This document shows positions 21,559-30,133 of a stretch of DNA of 64,000 nt, piece after piece. The notes beneath the pieces were generated by a model. It saw only the letters and a program-made list of their open reading frames with translations. It had not been told where the DNA came from and searched no databases. The translations under genes and the position numbers were made by a program. Source of the DNA: Holophagales bacterium (GTDB taxonomy: Bacteria; Acidobacteriota; Thermoanaerobaculia; UBA5066); contig JADJZB010000023.1 of NCBI GenBank assembly GCA_016719485.1, forward strand, positions 1-64,000, read 5' to 3'. Within the stretch, counting starts at the first letter, position 1. Each line of letters starts with the position of its first letter.

Positions 21559-22307
21559 GGGGCCCGGTTCGCAGGGCCTTCGCGCGGGTTCACTTCCTCC
21601 TCGCCTGTCTCCTCGGCGCGGTCTCCTTCGTCGCCGTGTCCCTGGGCGGCCTTCTCTACGTCGCCCTGCGCCCACGCGGGAACGCGTCGTTTCAGCTCTC
21701 CCGGAGCTTCCACTGGATCATGGTGACACTCCTCGGCTGGCGGGTGACGGTGGAGAATCGCGGCCGCCTCGCCGAATCGGCACCGGCCGTACTGATGGCG
21801 ACCCACAAGTCGAATCTCGACATCGTCGTCTACGGGGGGCTCTTCCCGAGGCGGGCCGTCGTCATCGGGAAGAAGGAGATCGAGAAGATCCCGGTCTTCG
21901 GCTGGTTCTTCCGGGCGGCCGGGAACATCCTCCTCGACCGCAGGGACCTGGCGAGCGCCATCGCCTCCATCGCCGCCGCCGCCGCGCGCGTGAGGGCGGA
22001 ACGGATCTCGGTGTGGGTCTTCCCGGAGGGACACCGAAACGGGGGCCCGACACTCCTGCCGTTCAAGAAGGGATCGTTCCACCTCGCGATCGCGGCGCAG
22101 GTCCCGATCGTCCCGATCGTCTGCACGCCCCTCCACGACCTCCTCGACGGGCACCGCCTCCTCGTCTTCCCCGGACGGATCCGGCTCCGGGTCCTCCCTC
22201 CGATTCCGACCGAGGGGCTCGGGGAGGAAGACCTCGAGACGCTCATCGCGACGGTGCACGCCCGGATGCAGGAAGAGCAGGACCGCCTCGCGGCGGAGAC
22301 GGCGTGA
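21555..22307 (+). CDS. 1-acyl-sn-glycerol-3-phosphate acyltransferase family protein (copy 2)
   Basis: 250 residues, GTG start overlapping the preceding stop (GTGA). Similar throughout to copy 1: HX4D motif THKSNLDIV, then VFGWFFRAAGNILLDRR and PEGHRNGG. A hydrophobic N-terminus covers residues 10-40. The two copies probably arose by tandem duplication and may differ in acyl donor or in position acylated (one PlsC, one for another lysolipid). The motifs cannot settle which copy is PlsC. A desaturase gene follows 60 bases later. Confidence 0.87.
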   Translation: MRGPVRRAFARVHFLLACLLGAVSFVAVSLGGLLYVALRPRGNASFQLSRSFHWIMVTLLGWRVTVENRGRLAESAPAVLMATHKSNLDIVVYGGLFPRRAVVIGKKEIEKIPVFGWFFRAAGNILLDRRDLASAIASIAAAAARVRAERISVWVFPEGHRNGGPTLLPFKKGSFHLAIAAQVPIVPIVCTPLHDLLDGHRLLVFPGRIRLRVLPPIPTEGLGEEDLETLIATVHARMQEEQDRLAAETA

Positions 22308-22367
22308 GATGATGGTTCCGGCGGCCGGTCCCGAAGGGCCGAGGCGCCAGAAACAGGACACCCGCGC

Positions 22368-23591
22368 ATGAACGCGACGCCCCGTCCCCGCATTCGCTTC
22401 GCTGCCGCCTTCGGCTTCGGCCTCGTCCACGCCGCCGCCCTGGGCATCCTGGCCCTCGATTTCTCCTGGGAAGGGGTCGCCCTCTGCCTCGGGTCGTACT
22501 ACCTCCGGATGTTCGCGATCACTGCGGGCTTCCATCGGTACTTCGCACACCGGACGTACCGGATGAACCGCTTCTGGCAGTTCGTCATGGCCTTCGTCGG
22601 CCAGACGGCGGCCCAGAAGGGGGTCCTCTGGTGGGCCGCGCACCACCGCCACCACCACCGCTTCTCCGACCAGCCCGAGGACATCCACTCGCCGGTCCAG
22701 AAGGGCTTCTGGTGGAGCCACATGGGGTGGATCCTCGCGGACGAGTACGAGGAGACGCAGTACGACGCGATCCGCGACTTCACGAAGTTCCCCGAGCTCG
22801 TCTGGCTCGACCGGAACCAGTTCCTCGCGCCAATGCTCTACGGCCTGGGCCTCTGGCTCGCGTTCTCCTGGACTGGCCTCTTCTGGGGCTTCTTCCTCTC
22901 GACGGTGCTCCTCTGGCACGGGACGTTCGCCATCAACAGCGTGACGCACGTCTTCGGCAAACGGGTCTTCGAGACGCGCGACACGAGCCGGAACAGCTTC
23001 ATCCTGGCACTCGTCACGATGGGCGAGGGGTGGCACAACAACCACCACCACTTCCAGGCCTCCGCCGCGCAGGGGTTCCTCTGGTGGCAGGTCGACCCGA
23101 GCCTCTACCTCATCCGCTTCGGCCGGCTGCTCGGGATCGCAAGAGACGTTCGCCCCGTACCCGACAAGATCGCCGGCCTCGCCCGGGAGCGGGCCGTCTG
23201 GCACTTCTCGTCCCGGACGTTCGAGAGGGCGCGGGATGCGTTCGACACGGCACAGGCGGCCTGGGACGCCCGCGCCGAGCAGCTCTCGGACCGGTGGGCG
23301 GAGGGTCGCGAGGCGGCGCTCGCCTCGGCCTCGAGCCGGCTCGCCGAGCTCGAGACCTCCCGGCTACGCGCCGCCGTGCAGCTCGAGAAGCTGAAGGCCG
23401 ACTACGCCGCAGCCCTCTCCGCTGCCGCCGCGGGCACGCGCCTGCGCGGCCAGCGCGCGAAGGCGCTCGCCGAGATCCGCGTCGAGGAGCTCCGCCTCGA
23501 GATCGAGAGAACCCGCAGGAGCCTCGTCGAGGCGCTCGAGCGGCTCGTCGAGGCGTCGGGAATGGGCGACGGGATCCCCTCGCCGGCCTGA
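22368..23591 (+). CDS. Acyl-CoA (delta-9 type) fatty acid desaturase with a C-terminal coiled coil
   Basis: 407 residues. The three histidine boxes of membrane di-iron desaturases are present: HRYFAH near residue 57, HRHHH near 94 and HNNHHH near 225, embedded in four predicted membrane helices. The first 275 residues are a standard acyl-lipid/acyl-CoA desaturase. An extra C-terminal region of about 130 residues is Ala/Glu/Arg-rich and looks helical and coiled-coil (ASSRLAELETSRLRAAVQLE and onward), unusual for the family. It introduces a double bond into saturated chains, and with the neighbouring acyltransferases suggests a small membrane-lipid operon. Confidence 0.9.
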   Translation: MNATPRPRIRFAAAFGFGLVHAAALGILALDFSWEGVALCLGSYYLRMFAITAGFHRYFAHRTYRMNRFWQFVMAFVGQTAAQKGVLWWAAHHRHHHRFSDQPEDIHSPVQKGFWWSHMGWILADEYEETQYDAIRDFTKFPELVWLDRNQFLAPMLYGLGLWLAFSWTGLFWGFFLSTVLLWHGTFAINSVTHVFGKRVFETRDTSRNSFILALVTMGEGWHNNHHHFQASAAQGFLWWQVDPSLYLIRFGRLLGIARDVRPVPDKIAGLARERAVWHFSSRTFERARDAFDTAQAAWDARAEQLSDRWAEGREAALASASSRLAELETSRLRAAVQLEKLKADYAAALSAAAAGTRLRGQRAKALAEIRVEELRLEIERTRRSLVEALERLVEASGMGDGIPSPA

Positions 23592-23671
23592 TCCGTCCAG
23601 CCCGGAGGGACGCGTCGGTCCGTTTCGCGGCAGAAAGCCCTTCGACGCCCCGGTTCGCTAACATCCACCCC

Positions 23672-25000
23672 ATGAAGAGCGCCCTCGCGGACCTCTACCG
23701 AGCGCACGTCGCCGAGCGCTGCCGGACCACGGAGCTCGCCCTCGCCGAGACCGGGTTCGACCGGCTCCTCCTCCACTCCGGAACGCCGCACACCTACTTC
23801 GCCGACGACCAGGACGCCCCGTTCGTCCCGACGCCCCACTTCACGCACTGGGCGCCGGTGGACGGCCCCGGCCACGTCGTGGAGTTCCGGCCCGGGAAGA
23901 AGCCACGGCTCGTGAGGTTCGTCCCGCGCGACTTCTGGTACGAGCCGCCGCACCCGGCGCCCGATTTCGTCGCCGCCGCATTCGACGTCCTCGACGTCGC
24001 GACGCCCGACGCCGTCTGGGCCGCCGTCGGGATGGGCGGCGTGAAGACCGCGTTCCTCGGTGGCGCGGTCGAGGAGGCCGCCGCACGCGGGATTCCCGCG
24101 GAGGCGGTCAACCCGAAGACGCTCGTGTCGCGCCTCGACTGGGAGCGCTCGTACAAGAGCGCCTACGAGGTGGAGACGCTCGCAGAGGCGACCATTCCCG
24201 CCGCGCGCGGCTTCCGGGCGGCCGAGGATGCTTTCCGCGAGGGCGCGACCGAGATGGAGGTGCACCACGCCTTCCTCGCCGCCGCCGGCGTCATGGAGCT
24301 GCAGCTCCCCTACCCGACGATCATCGGCTTCGACGAGCGCTCGGCGACCCTCCACTACCACGGCAAGCGGGGGACCTGGGCAGCACCCGGGAAGGTCATG
24401 CTCGTCGACGCGGGTGTGGCCGTCCGCGGCTACGGTTCGGACATCACACGGACCTATTCCGGAGACGGGTGCGACCCGCTCTTCCGGGATCTCATCACCG
24501 GGATGGAGGCGCTTCAGAAGGAGCTCGCCGCCGCCCCGAGGCCCGGGATGAAGTACCTCGACCTTCACGTTCGGGCCCACCTCCTCGTCGGCGACCTCCT
24601 CCACCGCGCGGGCATCCTGAAGGTGGCGGGCGACGTCGCCGTGGAGAAGGGGCTGACGCGCCCGTTCTTCCCCCACGGCCTCGGGCACTTCCTCGGCATC
24701 CAGGTGCACGACGTGGCGGGCCGCTTCGCGGACCGCGAAGGGACCCTCGCGCCGCCGCCCGCCGAATACCCGGCTCTCCGGACGACGCGGACGATCGAAG
24801 AGGGGATGGTCTTCACGATCGAGCCGGGGCTCTATTTCATTCCGATGCTCCTCGAGGACCACCGCAGCGGCCCGAACGCCGCCGACTTCGACTGGGCCCT
24901 CGTCGACCGACTCACACCCTTTGGCGGCATCCGTGTCGAGGACGACGTCGTCGTCGGGGCGACAGGTGTCCGCAACCTGACTCGTCCCGAACTGCCGTGA
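23672..25000 (+). CDS. pepQ: Xaa-Pro dipeptidase, M24 family (PepQ-like)
   Basis: 442 residues. The pita-bread domain supplies the five metal ligands: Asp in MLVDAGVAVRGYGSDITRTY (two), His in FPHGLGHFLGIQVHD, Glu in FTIEPGLYF and Glu in GGIRVEDDV. The N-terminal domain (about 165 residues) and the DDQDAPFVPTPHFTHW segment fit proteobacterial-type PepQ, which cleaves dipeptides with C-terminal proline in the cytosol. ATG at 23672 is preceded by a gap of 80 bases. Single gene. Confidence 0.9.
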   Translation: MKSALADLYRAHVAERCRTTELALAETGFDRLLLHSGTPHTYFADDQDAPFVPTPHFTHWAPVDGPGHVVEFRPGKKPRLVRFVPRDFWYEPPHPAPDFVAAAFDVLDVATPDAVWAAVGMGGVKTAFLGGAVEEAAARGIPAEAVNPKTLVSRLDWERSYKSAYEVETLAEATIPAARGFRAAEDAFREGATEMEVHHAFLAAAGVMELQLPYPTIIGFDERSATLHYHGKRGTWAAPGKVMLVDAGVAVRGYGSDITRTYSGDGCDPLFRDLITGMEALQKELAAAPRPGMKYLDLHVRAHLLVGDLLHRAGILKVAGDVAVEKGLTRPFFPHGLGHFLGIQVHDVAGRFADREGTLAPPPAEYPALRTTRTIEEGMVFTIEPGLYFIPMLLEDHRSGPNAADFDWALVDRLTPFGGIRVEDDVVVGATGVRNLTRPELP

Positions 25001-25052
25001 CGATGATGTTCCCAGGGGTTTCTCGATCCCCCTGGACCCCCTGAGCGAGAGC

Positions 25053-26129
25053 GTGCCCGCGATGAAGACCTCCGGTGAATCGCCTCGCGAGGCCGGGTTC
25101 TCGCAGCCCGGCGAATGGGCGCCGCACGCGGCGTGCTGGCTCGCGTGGCCGAGCCACGAAGAGCTCTGGGAAGAGGCGCTCGGGCCCGTGCAGGAGGCCT
25201 TCGTCGCCTTCGCGCGCGCCATCGCCGACCCCGGGCCGGACGGAGCGCCCCGGGGCGAGAAGCTCGAGGTCCTGGCGCCGACGGCGGCGCGGGCGGAGGA
25301 GGCGCGCGAGCGCCTCGCCGGTCTCGGGGCCCGCGTCCACGAGATCCCGTTCGGCGACATCTGGATGCGCGACATCGCGCCGATCTTCGTGACGTCCGCG
25401 GCGGGTGAGGTCGCGGCCGCCTCGTTCGCCTTCAACGGGTGGGGCGGCAAGTACGACCTGCCGGGCGACGCCGAGGTCTCGATGCGCGTCGCCGCGGCGG
25501 CGGGCCTCCGGACGTTCCGTGACGAGCTCGTCCTCGAGGGAGGCTCGGTCGAACCCGACGGCGAGGGAACCCTCCTGACGACGCGCCAGTGCCTCCTGAA
25601 CCCGAACCGCAACCCGGGTCTCCCGCAGGCCGCCCTCGAGCGGCGCCTCGGCGAGGGCCTCGGCGCGGAGAAGGTCCTCTGGCTCGGCGACGGACTGATC
25701 AACGACCACACCGACGGTCACGTCGACACGGTCGCCCGCTTCGTGGCTCCCGGCGTCGTGGTTTGCATGGAGCCCTCCGGCGGCGGCGACCCGAATGCGA
25801 CCGCTCTGAAGGAGATCGTCCGGGACCTCTCGGCCATGCGGGACGCGCGAGGCCGCCGGCTCGAAGTGTTCACGGTTCCCTCTCCCGGGGTCGTCACCGA
25901 TCCCGAGGGCGAGCTGATGGCGGCGAGCTACGTGAACTTCTACGTCGCGAACACCACCGTCACGGTGCCGGTCTACGGAACCCCGAACGACGCCCCGGCG
26001 CTCAAACGAATCGAACGGCTCTTTCCCGGCCGGCGCGTCTTCGACGTCCCGGCGCGCGCGCTCCTCCTCGGCGGAGGGGCCTTCCACTGCATCAGCCAGC
26101 AGCAGCCGGCCGGAGGGACACGCGGATGA
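25053..26129 (+). CDS. aguA: Agmatine deiminase
   Basis: 358 residues. It shows the guanidine-modifying family features: GDIWMRDIAPIFVT near residue 110, FNGWGGKY, LEGGSVEPDGEGTLLTT, NDHTDGHVDTVARF, and catalytic Cys in GGGAFHCISQQQP close to the C-terminus. The enzyme hydrolyses agmatine to N-carbamoylputrescine and ammonia. The stop overlaps the next gene by 4 bases, and that gene encodes the following enzyme of the pathway, which supports both calls. An arginine decarboxylase is not in the window. Confidence 0.94.
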   Translation: MPAMKTSGESPREAGFSQPGEWAPHAACWLAWPSHEELWEEALGPVQEAFVAFARAIADPGPDGAPRGEKLEVLAPTAARAEEARERLAGLGARVHEIPFGDIWMRDIAPIFVTSAAGEVAAASFAFNGWGGKYDLPGDAEVSMRVAAAAGLRTFRDELVLEGGSVEPDGEGTLLTTRQCLLNPNRNPGLPQAALERRLGEGLGAEKVLWLGDGLINDHTDGHVDTVARFVAPGVVVCMEPSGGGDPNATALKEIVRDLSAMRDARGRRLEVFTVPSPGVVTDPEGELMAASYVNFYVANTTVTVPVYGTPNDAPALKRIERLFPGRRVFDVPARALLLGGGAFHCISQQQPAGGTRG

Positions 26130-26989
26130 CGGACGACGTCCTGACCCTCGGTATCGTCCAGTGCGCCCTCGGCGGGAGCCGCGACGAGAACGTGGCCCGG
26201 GTCGAGGGGCTCGTGCGCGAGGCGGCCGGGCAAGGCGCCCGGCTCGTCGTCACGCCCGAGCTCCTCGAGGGCCCCTACTTCTGCCGCGAGGAGAAGGACG
26301 CGTTCTTCGAATGGGCCCGCCCCGTCGAGGGAAACGTCACGCTCGAGCGATTCCGGATCCTGGCGAAGGAGCTCGGCGTCGTCCTCCCCTTCTCGTTCTT
26401 CGAACGGGCCGGGAATGCGTACTTCAACACCCTGGCGATGATCGACGCCGACGGCGCGCTCCTCGGCACCTATCGCAAGAGCCACATCCCCGACGGCCCG
26501 GGCTACGAGGAGAAGTTCTACTTCCGGCCCGGCGACACCGGCTTCCGCGTCTTCGCGACGAAGGCCGGCGCCGTCGGCGGCGCCGTCTGCTGGGACCAGT
26601 GGTTCCCCGAGTGCGCGCGCGCCCTCGCCCTCGGCGGCGCCGACGTCCTCGTCTACCCGACGGCGATCGGCTCGGAGCCCGCGAACCCCTCCCTCGACAC
26701 GCGCGACCGGTGGCGGCGCGCGATGGTCGGACACGCGGTGTCCAACGTCATCCCCGTCGCCGCCGCGAACCGGATCGGCGAGGAGGACGGCCAGCTCTTC
26801 TACGGCTCGTCCTTCGTCGCCGGGACCGACGGCGCCTTCCTCGCGGAAATGGGACGCGACGAGACGGGCATCCGCGTCGTGACGCTCGACCTCGCCCTGA
26901 TCCGGCGGGAGCGGGCGTCGTGGGGATTCTTCCGCGACCGGCGGCCCGAGCTCTATGGAGCGCTCCTGACCGCCGACGGGCGCTCCTGA
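26126..26989 (+). CDS. aguB: N-carbamoylputrescine amidase
   Basis: 287 residues, nitrilase superfamily. The catalytic triad is visible: Glu in VVTPELLEGPYFCRE, Lys in YRKSHIPDGPGYEEKFYF and Cys in GAVCWDQWFPECAR. The PDGPGYEEKFYF signature is specific for AguB-type enzymes, which split N-carbamoylputrescine into putrescine, CO2 and ammonia. It is coupled to aguA by a 4-base overlap. It ends shortly before a run of G and the convergent GNAT gene. Confidence 0.94.
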   Translation: MTDDVLTLGIVQCALGGSRDENVARVEGLVREAAGQGARLVVTPELLEGPYFCREEKDAFFEWARPVEGNVTLERFRILAKELGVVLPFSFFERAGNAYFNTLAMIDADGALLGTYRKSHIPDGPGYEEKFYFRPGDTGFRVFATKAGAVGGAVCWDQWFPECARALALGGADVLVYPTAIGSEPANPSLDTRDRWRRAMVGHAVSNVIPVAAANRIGEEDGQLFYGSSFVAGTDGAFLAEMGRDETGIRVVTLDLALIRRERASWGFFRDRRPELYGALLTADGRS

Positions 26990-27011
26990 ACCAGGGGGGG
27001 GGCGGGCCAGG

Positions 27012-27551
27012 TCAGAGAGCCCACGGTCCGGCCACGAACCGGATCGTCCCGGGCTCGGTGCCCGGCCCGTCCTCGACGAAGCCGCAGCGCGTCAGGACGG
27101 CGATCGAAGCCTCGTTGGCCCGCGTGGTGTGGGCGATGACGCGCGCCGCGCCGTTGCCGATCGCCCACTGCCCGAGAGCCCGCACCGCTTCCGTCGCGAA
27201 GCCGCGTCCGGTCGCCTCGGGGATGACGGAATAGCCGATCTCCACGGTGCCGTCCGCGTCGGGCGGCCCCAGGAAGCCCGCGGCCGCGACGAGTGTCGGA
27301 GACGCGAAGGGCGGCCCTGCCGCGATCGCATACCAGCCGAACCAGCCGGCGTCGGCCGGGGAAGCGGCCGCGAGCCGTCCCTGGAAGTACTCCTGGGCGT
27401 TTCGGTCGTACTCACCCGGAGGCCACGAGGCGGGGACGTCGGCGCCGAGGAGCGCCGCGAGAGAGAGGGGCCCCGCCAGCTCCGCCTCTATGTGGCCCAG
27501 CGTTGCGGCCACGAGAGAGAGGCGCGGAGAGTCGATCCTCAGTATTGGCAC
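27012..27551 (-). CDS. GNAT N-acetyltransferase, RimJ/RimL type
   Basis: 179 residues. The acetyl-CoA loop reads EATGRGFATEAVRALGQWAI, followed by AHTTRANEASIAVLTRCGF, the typical C-terminal half of RimJ/RimL-like acetyltransferases. Substrates range from ribosomal protein N-termini to small molecules, and none can be assigned. Convergent with aguB (22 bases between stops); 48 bases downstream of the pirin gene on the same strand. Confidence 0.85.
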   Translation of the reverse strand: MPILRIDSPRLSLVAATLGHIEAELAGPLSLAALLGADVPASWPPGEYDRNAQEYFQGRLAAASPADAGWFGWYAIAAGPPFASPTLVAAAGFLGPPDADGTVEIGYSVIPEATGRGFATEAVRALGQWAIGNGAARVIAHTTRANEASIAVLTRCGFVEDGPGTEPGTIRFVAGPWAL

Positions 27552-27599
27552 GATCGCGATTCTCTCCCGCGCGCGGGAGAGACGGGTCCGCGAGGTGGA

Positions 27600-28301
27600 T
27601 CAGGCGAGGTCGAAGACGAGAAGCTCGGCCTCGGCCCCCGCGCCGCGCAGCGTGAACGAGGTCTCGTCCGACGCCGCGAGGCCGTCGCCGGCCGAGAGCC
27701 GCTGCCCGTTCACCTCGGCCTCGCCGCGCAGCGCCTGGACCCAGAGGTGCCGGCCCGGGGCGATCTCGAGGGAAACCCGGCTCTCATCGCCGAGGATCGT
27801 CGCGTAGAGGTTCACGTCCTGCCGGATCGTGATCGACCCGTCGTCCCCGGTGCCCGACGCGACGAGCCTCAGCTTCCCCCGCTTCTCCGAGTCGGCGAAC
27901 GGCTTCTGCGCGTAGCGCGGCGCGTACCCCCTGCGGTCGGGGACGATCCAGATCTGGACGAAGTGGACCGGGTCGGACGTCGAGTCGTTGAACTCGCTGT
28001 GCTTCACGCCCGTCCCGGCGCTCATGTACTGGACGTCGCCCGGGACGATCGTGGAGCCCGTCCCGAGACTGTCCTTGTGCGCCAGCCGGCCTGAAAGGAC
28101 GTAGGAGACGATCTCCATGTCGCTGTGGCCGTGAGTGCCGAAGCCGGCAGCCGGGACGACGCGGTCCTCGTTCAGGACCCTCAGCGCCCGGAAGTTCACG
28201 TGCGCGGGGTCCCAGTAGTCGGCGAAGGAGAAGGTATGGCGCGTGTCGAGCCAGCCATGGTCGAAGTGCCCGCGTTCGTCGCTCTTTCGGATCGTGATCA
28301 T
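27600..28301 (-). CDS. Pirin-family bicupin protein (YhaK-like)
   Basis: 233 residues from ATG 28301. The N-terminal cupin has HTFSFADYWDPAHVNFRAL, the His/His/Glu metal site in GTHGHSDMEIVSYVL, and a GVKHSEFNDS segment. The C-terminal half is the weaker second cupin. Family members bind iron, and some have quercetinase or redox-sensing activity. No partner indicates the role here. The start was chosen at the MITIRKSDERGHFDHGW motif; an upstream in-frame ATG adds 25 unlikely residues. Confidence 0.87.
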   Translation of the reverse strand: MITIRKSDERGHFDHGWLDTRHTFSFADYWDPAHVNFRALRVLNEDRVVPAAGFGTHGHSDMEIVSYVLSGRLAHKDSLGTGSTIVPGDVQYMSAGTGVKHSEFNDSTSDPVHFVQIWIVPDRRGYAPRYAQKPFADSEKRGKLRLVASGTGDDGSITIRQDVNLYATILGDESRVSLEIAPGRHLWVQALRGEAEVNGQRLSAGDGLAASDETSFTLRGAGAEAELLVFDLA

Positions 28302-28412
28302 CAGGGCCTCCCCGGGGCGTCCGGATGCGGCCGCCCTCGACACCTCCTCTGCATTCCGCGGACCAGGAAAGGGCACACGTGCGCTCGCGACATCAGATAC
28401 TCAAACCATTCC

Positions 28413-28428
28413 AGGGCAACTCTTTGCG
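28413..28428 (+). promoter_or_regulatory. Weak sigma-54-like -24/-12 element
   Basis: AGGGCAACTCTTTGCG has GG and GC separated by ten bases and an intact TTGC, but the -24 box is poor (AGGGCA against TGGCAC). It lies 80 bases upstream of the sigma-54 activator gene at 28507 within an unusually AT-rich stretch. Autoregulation is possible. Confidence 0.25.
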
Positions 28429-28506
28429 ATTCTCCATCCGCTGGCGAGCCCACCCTGGTGCACCGAATCGAGAGGAGAATACCTCTCGATTTGAGATGAT
28501 ACGGGC

Positions 28507-30129
28507 ATGCGTGCCGACGATCTGACACTCGACACCCTCTTCGACGCCGACCCGAAGGGGGGCGTCTACCGTTTCGCCGGCGAGCGGGCCGTCCTGCTCG
28601 ACACGGCCGCTCTCGGCCTTCTCCGCAAGGAGCTGATCGACACGCTCTCCCTCTCCGTCGCCCGAGGGGTCCTCTACCGCTTCGGCTGGGCTCACGGCTT
28701 CCGGACCGCCGAGGCGATGAAGGGGGCGTTCGACTGGGAGAGCCCCCAGGAGTGGATCAAGGCGGGCGGGCGGCTGCACCGCCTGAAGGGTCTCGTCACG
28801 TTCCGCCCGGTCCCGCGCGAGGCGGGAGCGCTACCCCGGCACTTCTCGCAGGCGATCTGGGAGGAGTCGTACGAGGCCGAGCAGCACCTCCTCCACTTCG
28901 GCCTCGCGGACGAGCCGGTCTGCTGGACGCTGACCGGCTTCGCGAGCGGCTACCTCACCGCCGTGCACGGCCGCTCGATCCGCGTCATCGAGGAGACGTG
29001 CGTCGGAAGGGGGGACGCGGTCTGCCGGATGGCGGGCGAGCCGGAGGAGGCTTGGGACGAGGCGACACGGCGCTCCCTCGCGGGCCTTTCGGAACGCTGC
29101 CTCGAGGGCGAGCTCGCCCGCGTCCGCGAGGCCCTCCGGGCGACCGAGGCGAAGCTGAAGGTGCGCCGGAGCGAGCTGACGCGGCTGCAGATCGAGGAGG
29201 AGCACCCGGGTGTCATCGCGCAGAGCCCCGGGATGCGCCGCGCTTTCGACCTCGCCTGCCGCGTCGCGCGCGTCGACTCCACCGTCCTCCTCACGGGCGA
29301 GAGCGGCGTCGGCAAGGAAGTCCTGGCCCGCGTGATTCACGAACGCTCCGGGCGCTCCGGCGGCCCCTTCGTCGCCATCAACGGCGCCGCCCTCCCGGAG
29401 AACCTTCTCGAAAGCGAGCTCTTCGGCCACGCGCGCGGCGCTTTCTCCGGTGCCGCCTCCGACCGGCCCGGCCTCTTCGAGGCGGCCAACGGAGGGACGC
29501 TCCTCCTCGACGAGATCGGCGAGGTGCCGCTGGGCCTCCAGGCCAAGCTCCTGCGCGCGCTCCAGGAGCGCGAGGTGCGAAGGGTCGGCGAGAACCGCAA
29601 CAGGAAGATCGACGTCCGCGTCGTCGCCGCGACGAACCGCGACCTCGCCAGGGACGTGGAGACGGGCCATTTCCGCAAGGACCTCTACTTCCGCCTCCGC
29701 GTCATCGAGATCCCGATCCCGCCGCTCAGGGAGCGGCCGGAGGACGTCCTGCCCCTCGCGAAGGCGCTCCTCGTCGACGCCGCCCGGCGGACCGGCGCGA
29801 AGGTGAACGGCTTCACCCCGGAGGCGGCGCGCCTCCTCCTGCGCCATCCCTGGCCCGGCAACGTCCGCGAGCTGGCGAACGCGGTCGAGCGCGCGGCCGT
29901 CCTCGCCGACGGCGCCCGGGTCGACGCGCAGGACCTCCCCGACGAGATCGCCCGTCCTGCCCGCGGCTCGGGCGCCTCGGGCGACACGCTCGCCGACGTC
30001 GAGAGGGCGCACGTCCTCGCGATCCTCGGCGAGGAGAATGGCCACCGCGAGAAGGCCGCAAAGAGGCTCGGCATCGGCGTCGCGACGCTCTACCGCAAGC
30101 TGAAGGAGTGGGGCGAGGAAGGTCGCTGA
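28507..30129 (+). CDS. Sigma-54-dependent activator with XylR-N and V4R sensor domains
   Basis: 540 residues. Residues 1-105 resemble the XylR N-terminal activator domain (GVYRFAGERAVLLDTAALGL...). Residues 110-195 form a V4R small-molecule domain with conserved Cys in EETCVGRGDAVCRM. The AAA+ core has Walker A GESGVGKE, the loop GAFSGA (the canonical GAFTGA with Thr to Ser), Walker B LLLDEIGEV and R-finger region NRNRKIDVRVVAATNRD. A Fis-type helix-turn-helix ends the protein (HREKAAKRLGIGVATLYRKL). Relatives XylR/DmpR/PoxR respond to aromatic compounds bound by the N-terminal region. Targets are unknown. Its stop lies 4 bases from the end of the convergent propeller kinase gene. Confidence 0.9.
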   Translation: MRADDLTLDTLFDADPKGGVYRFAGERAVLLDTAALGLLRKELIDTLSLSVARGVLYRFGWAHGFRTAEAMKGAFDWESPQEWIKAGGRLHRLKGLVTFRPVPREAGALPRHFSQAIWEESYEAEQHLLHFGLADEPVCWTLTGFASGYLTAVHGRSIRVIEETCVGRGDAVCRMAGEPEEAWDEATRRSLAGLSERCLEGELARVREALRATEAKLKVRRSELTRLQIEEEHPGVIAQSPGMRRAFDLACRVARVDSTVLLTGESGVGKEVLARVIHERSGRSGGPFVAINGAALPENLLESELFGHARGAFSGAASDRPGLFEAANGGTLLLDEIGEVPLGLQAKLLRALQEREVRRVGENRNRKIDVRVVAATNRDLARDVETGHFRKDLYFRLRVIEIPIPPLRERPEDVLPLAKALLVDAARRTGAKVNGFTPEAARLLLRHPWPGNVRELANAVERAAVLADGARVDAQDLPDEIARPARGSGASGDTLADVERAHVLAILGEENGHREKAAKRLGIGVATLYRKLKEWGEEGR

Positions 30130-30133
30130 ACCG

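Noticed and set aside
26990..27011. G-rich run between aguB and the GNAT gene as a G-quadruplex or terminator
   Set aside because: A single run of G with no inverted repeat; too little to support either claim.
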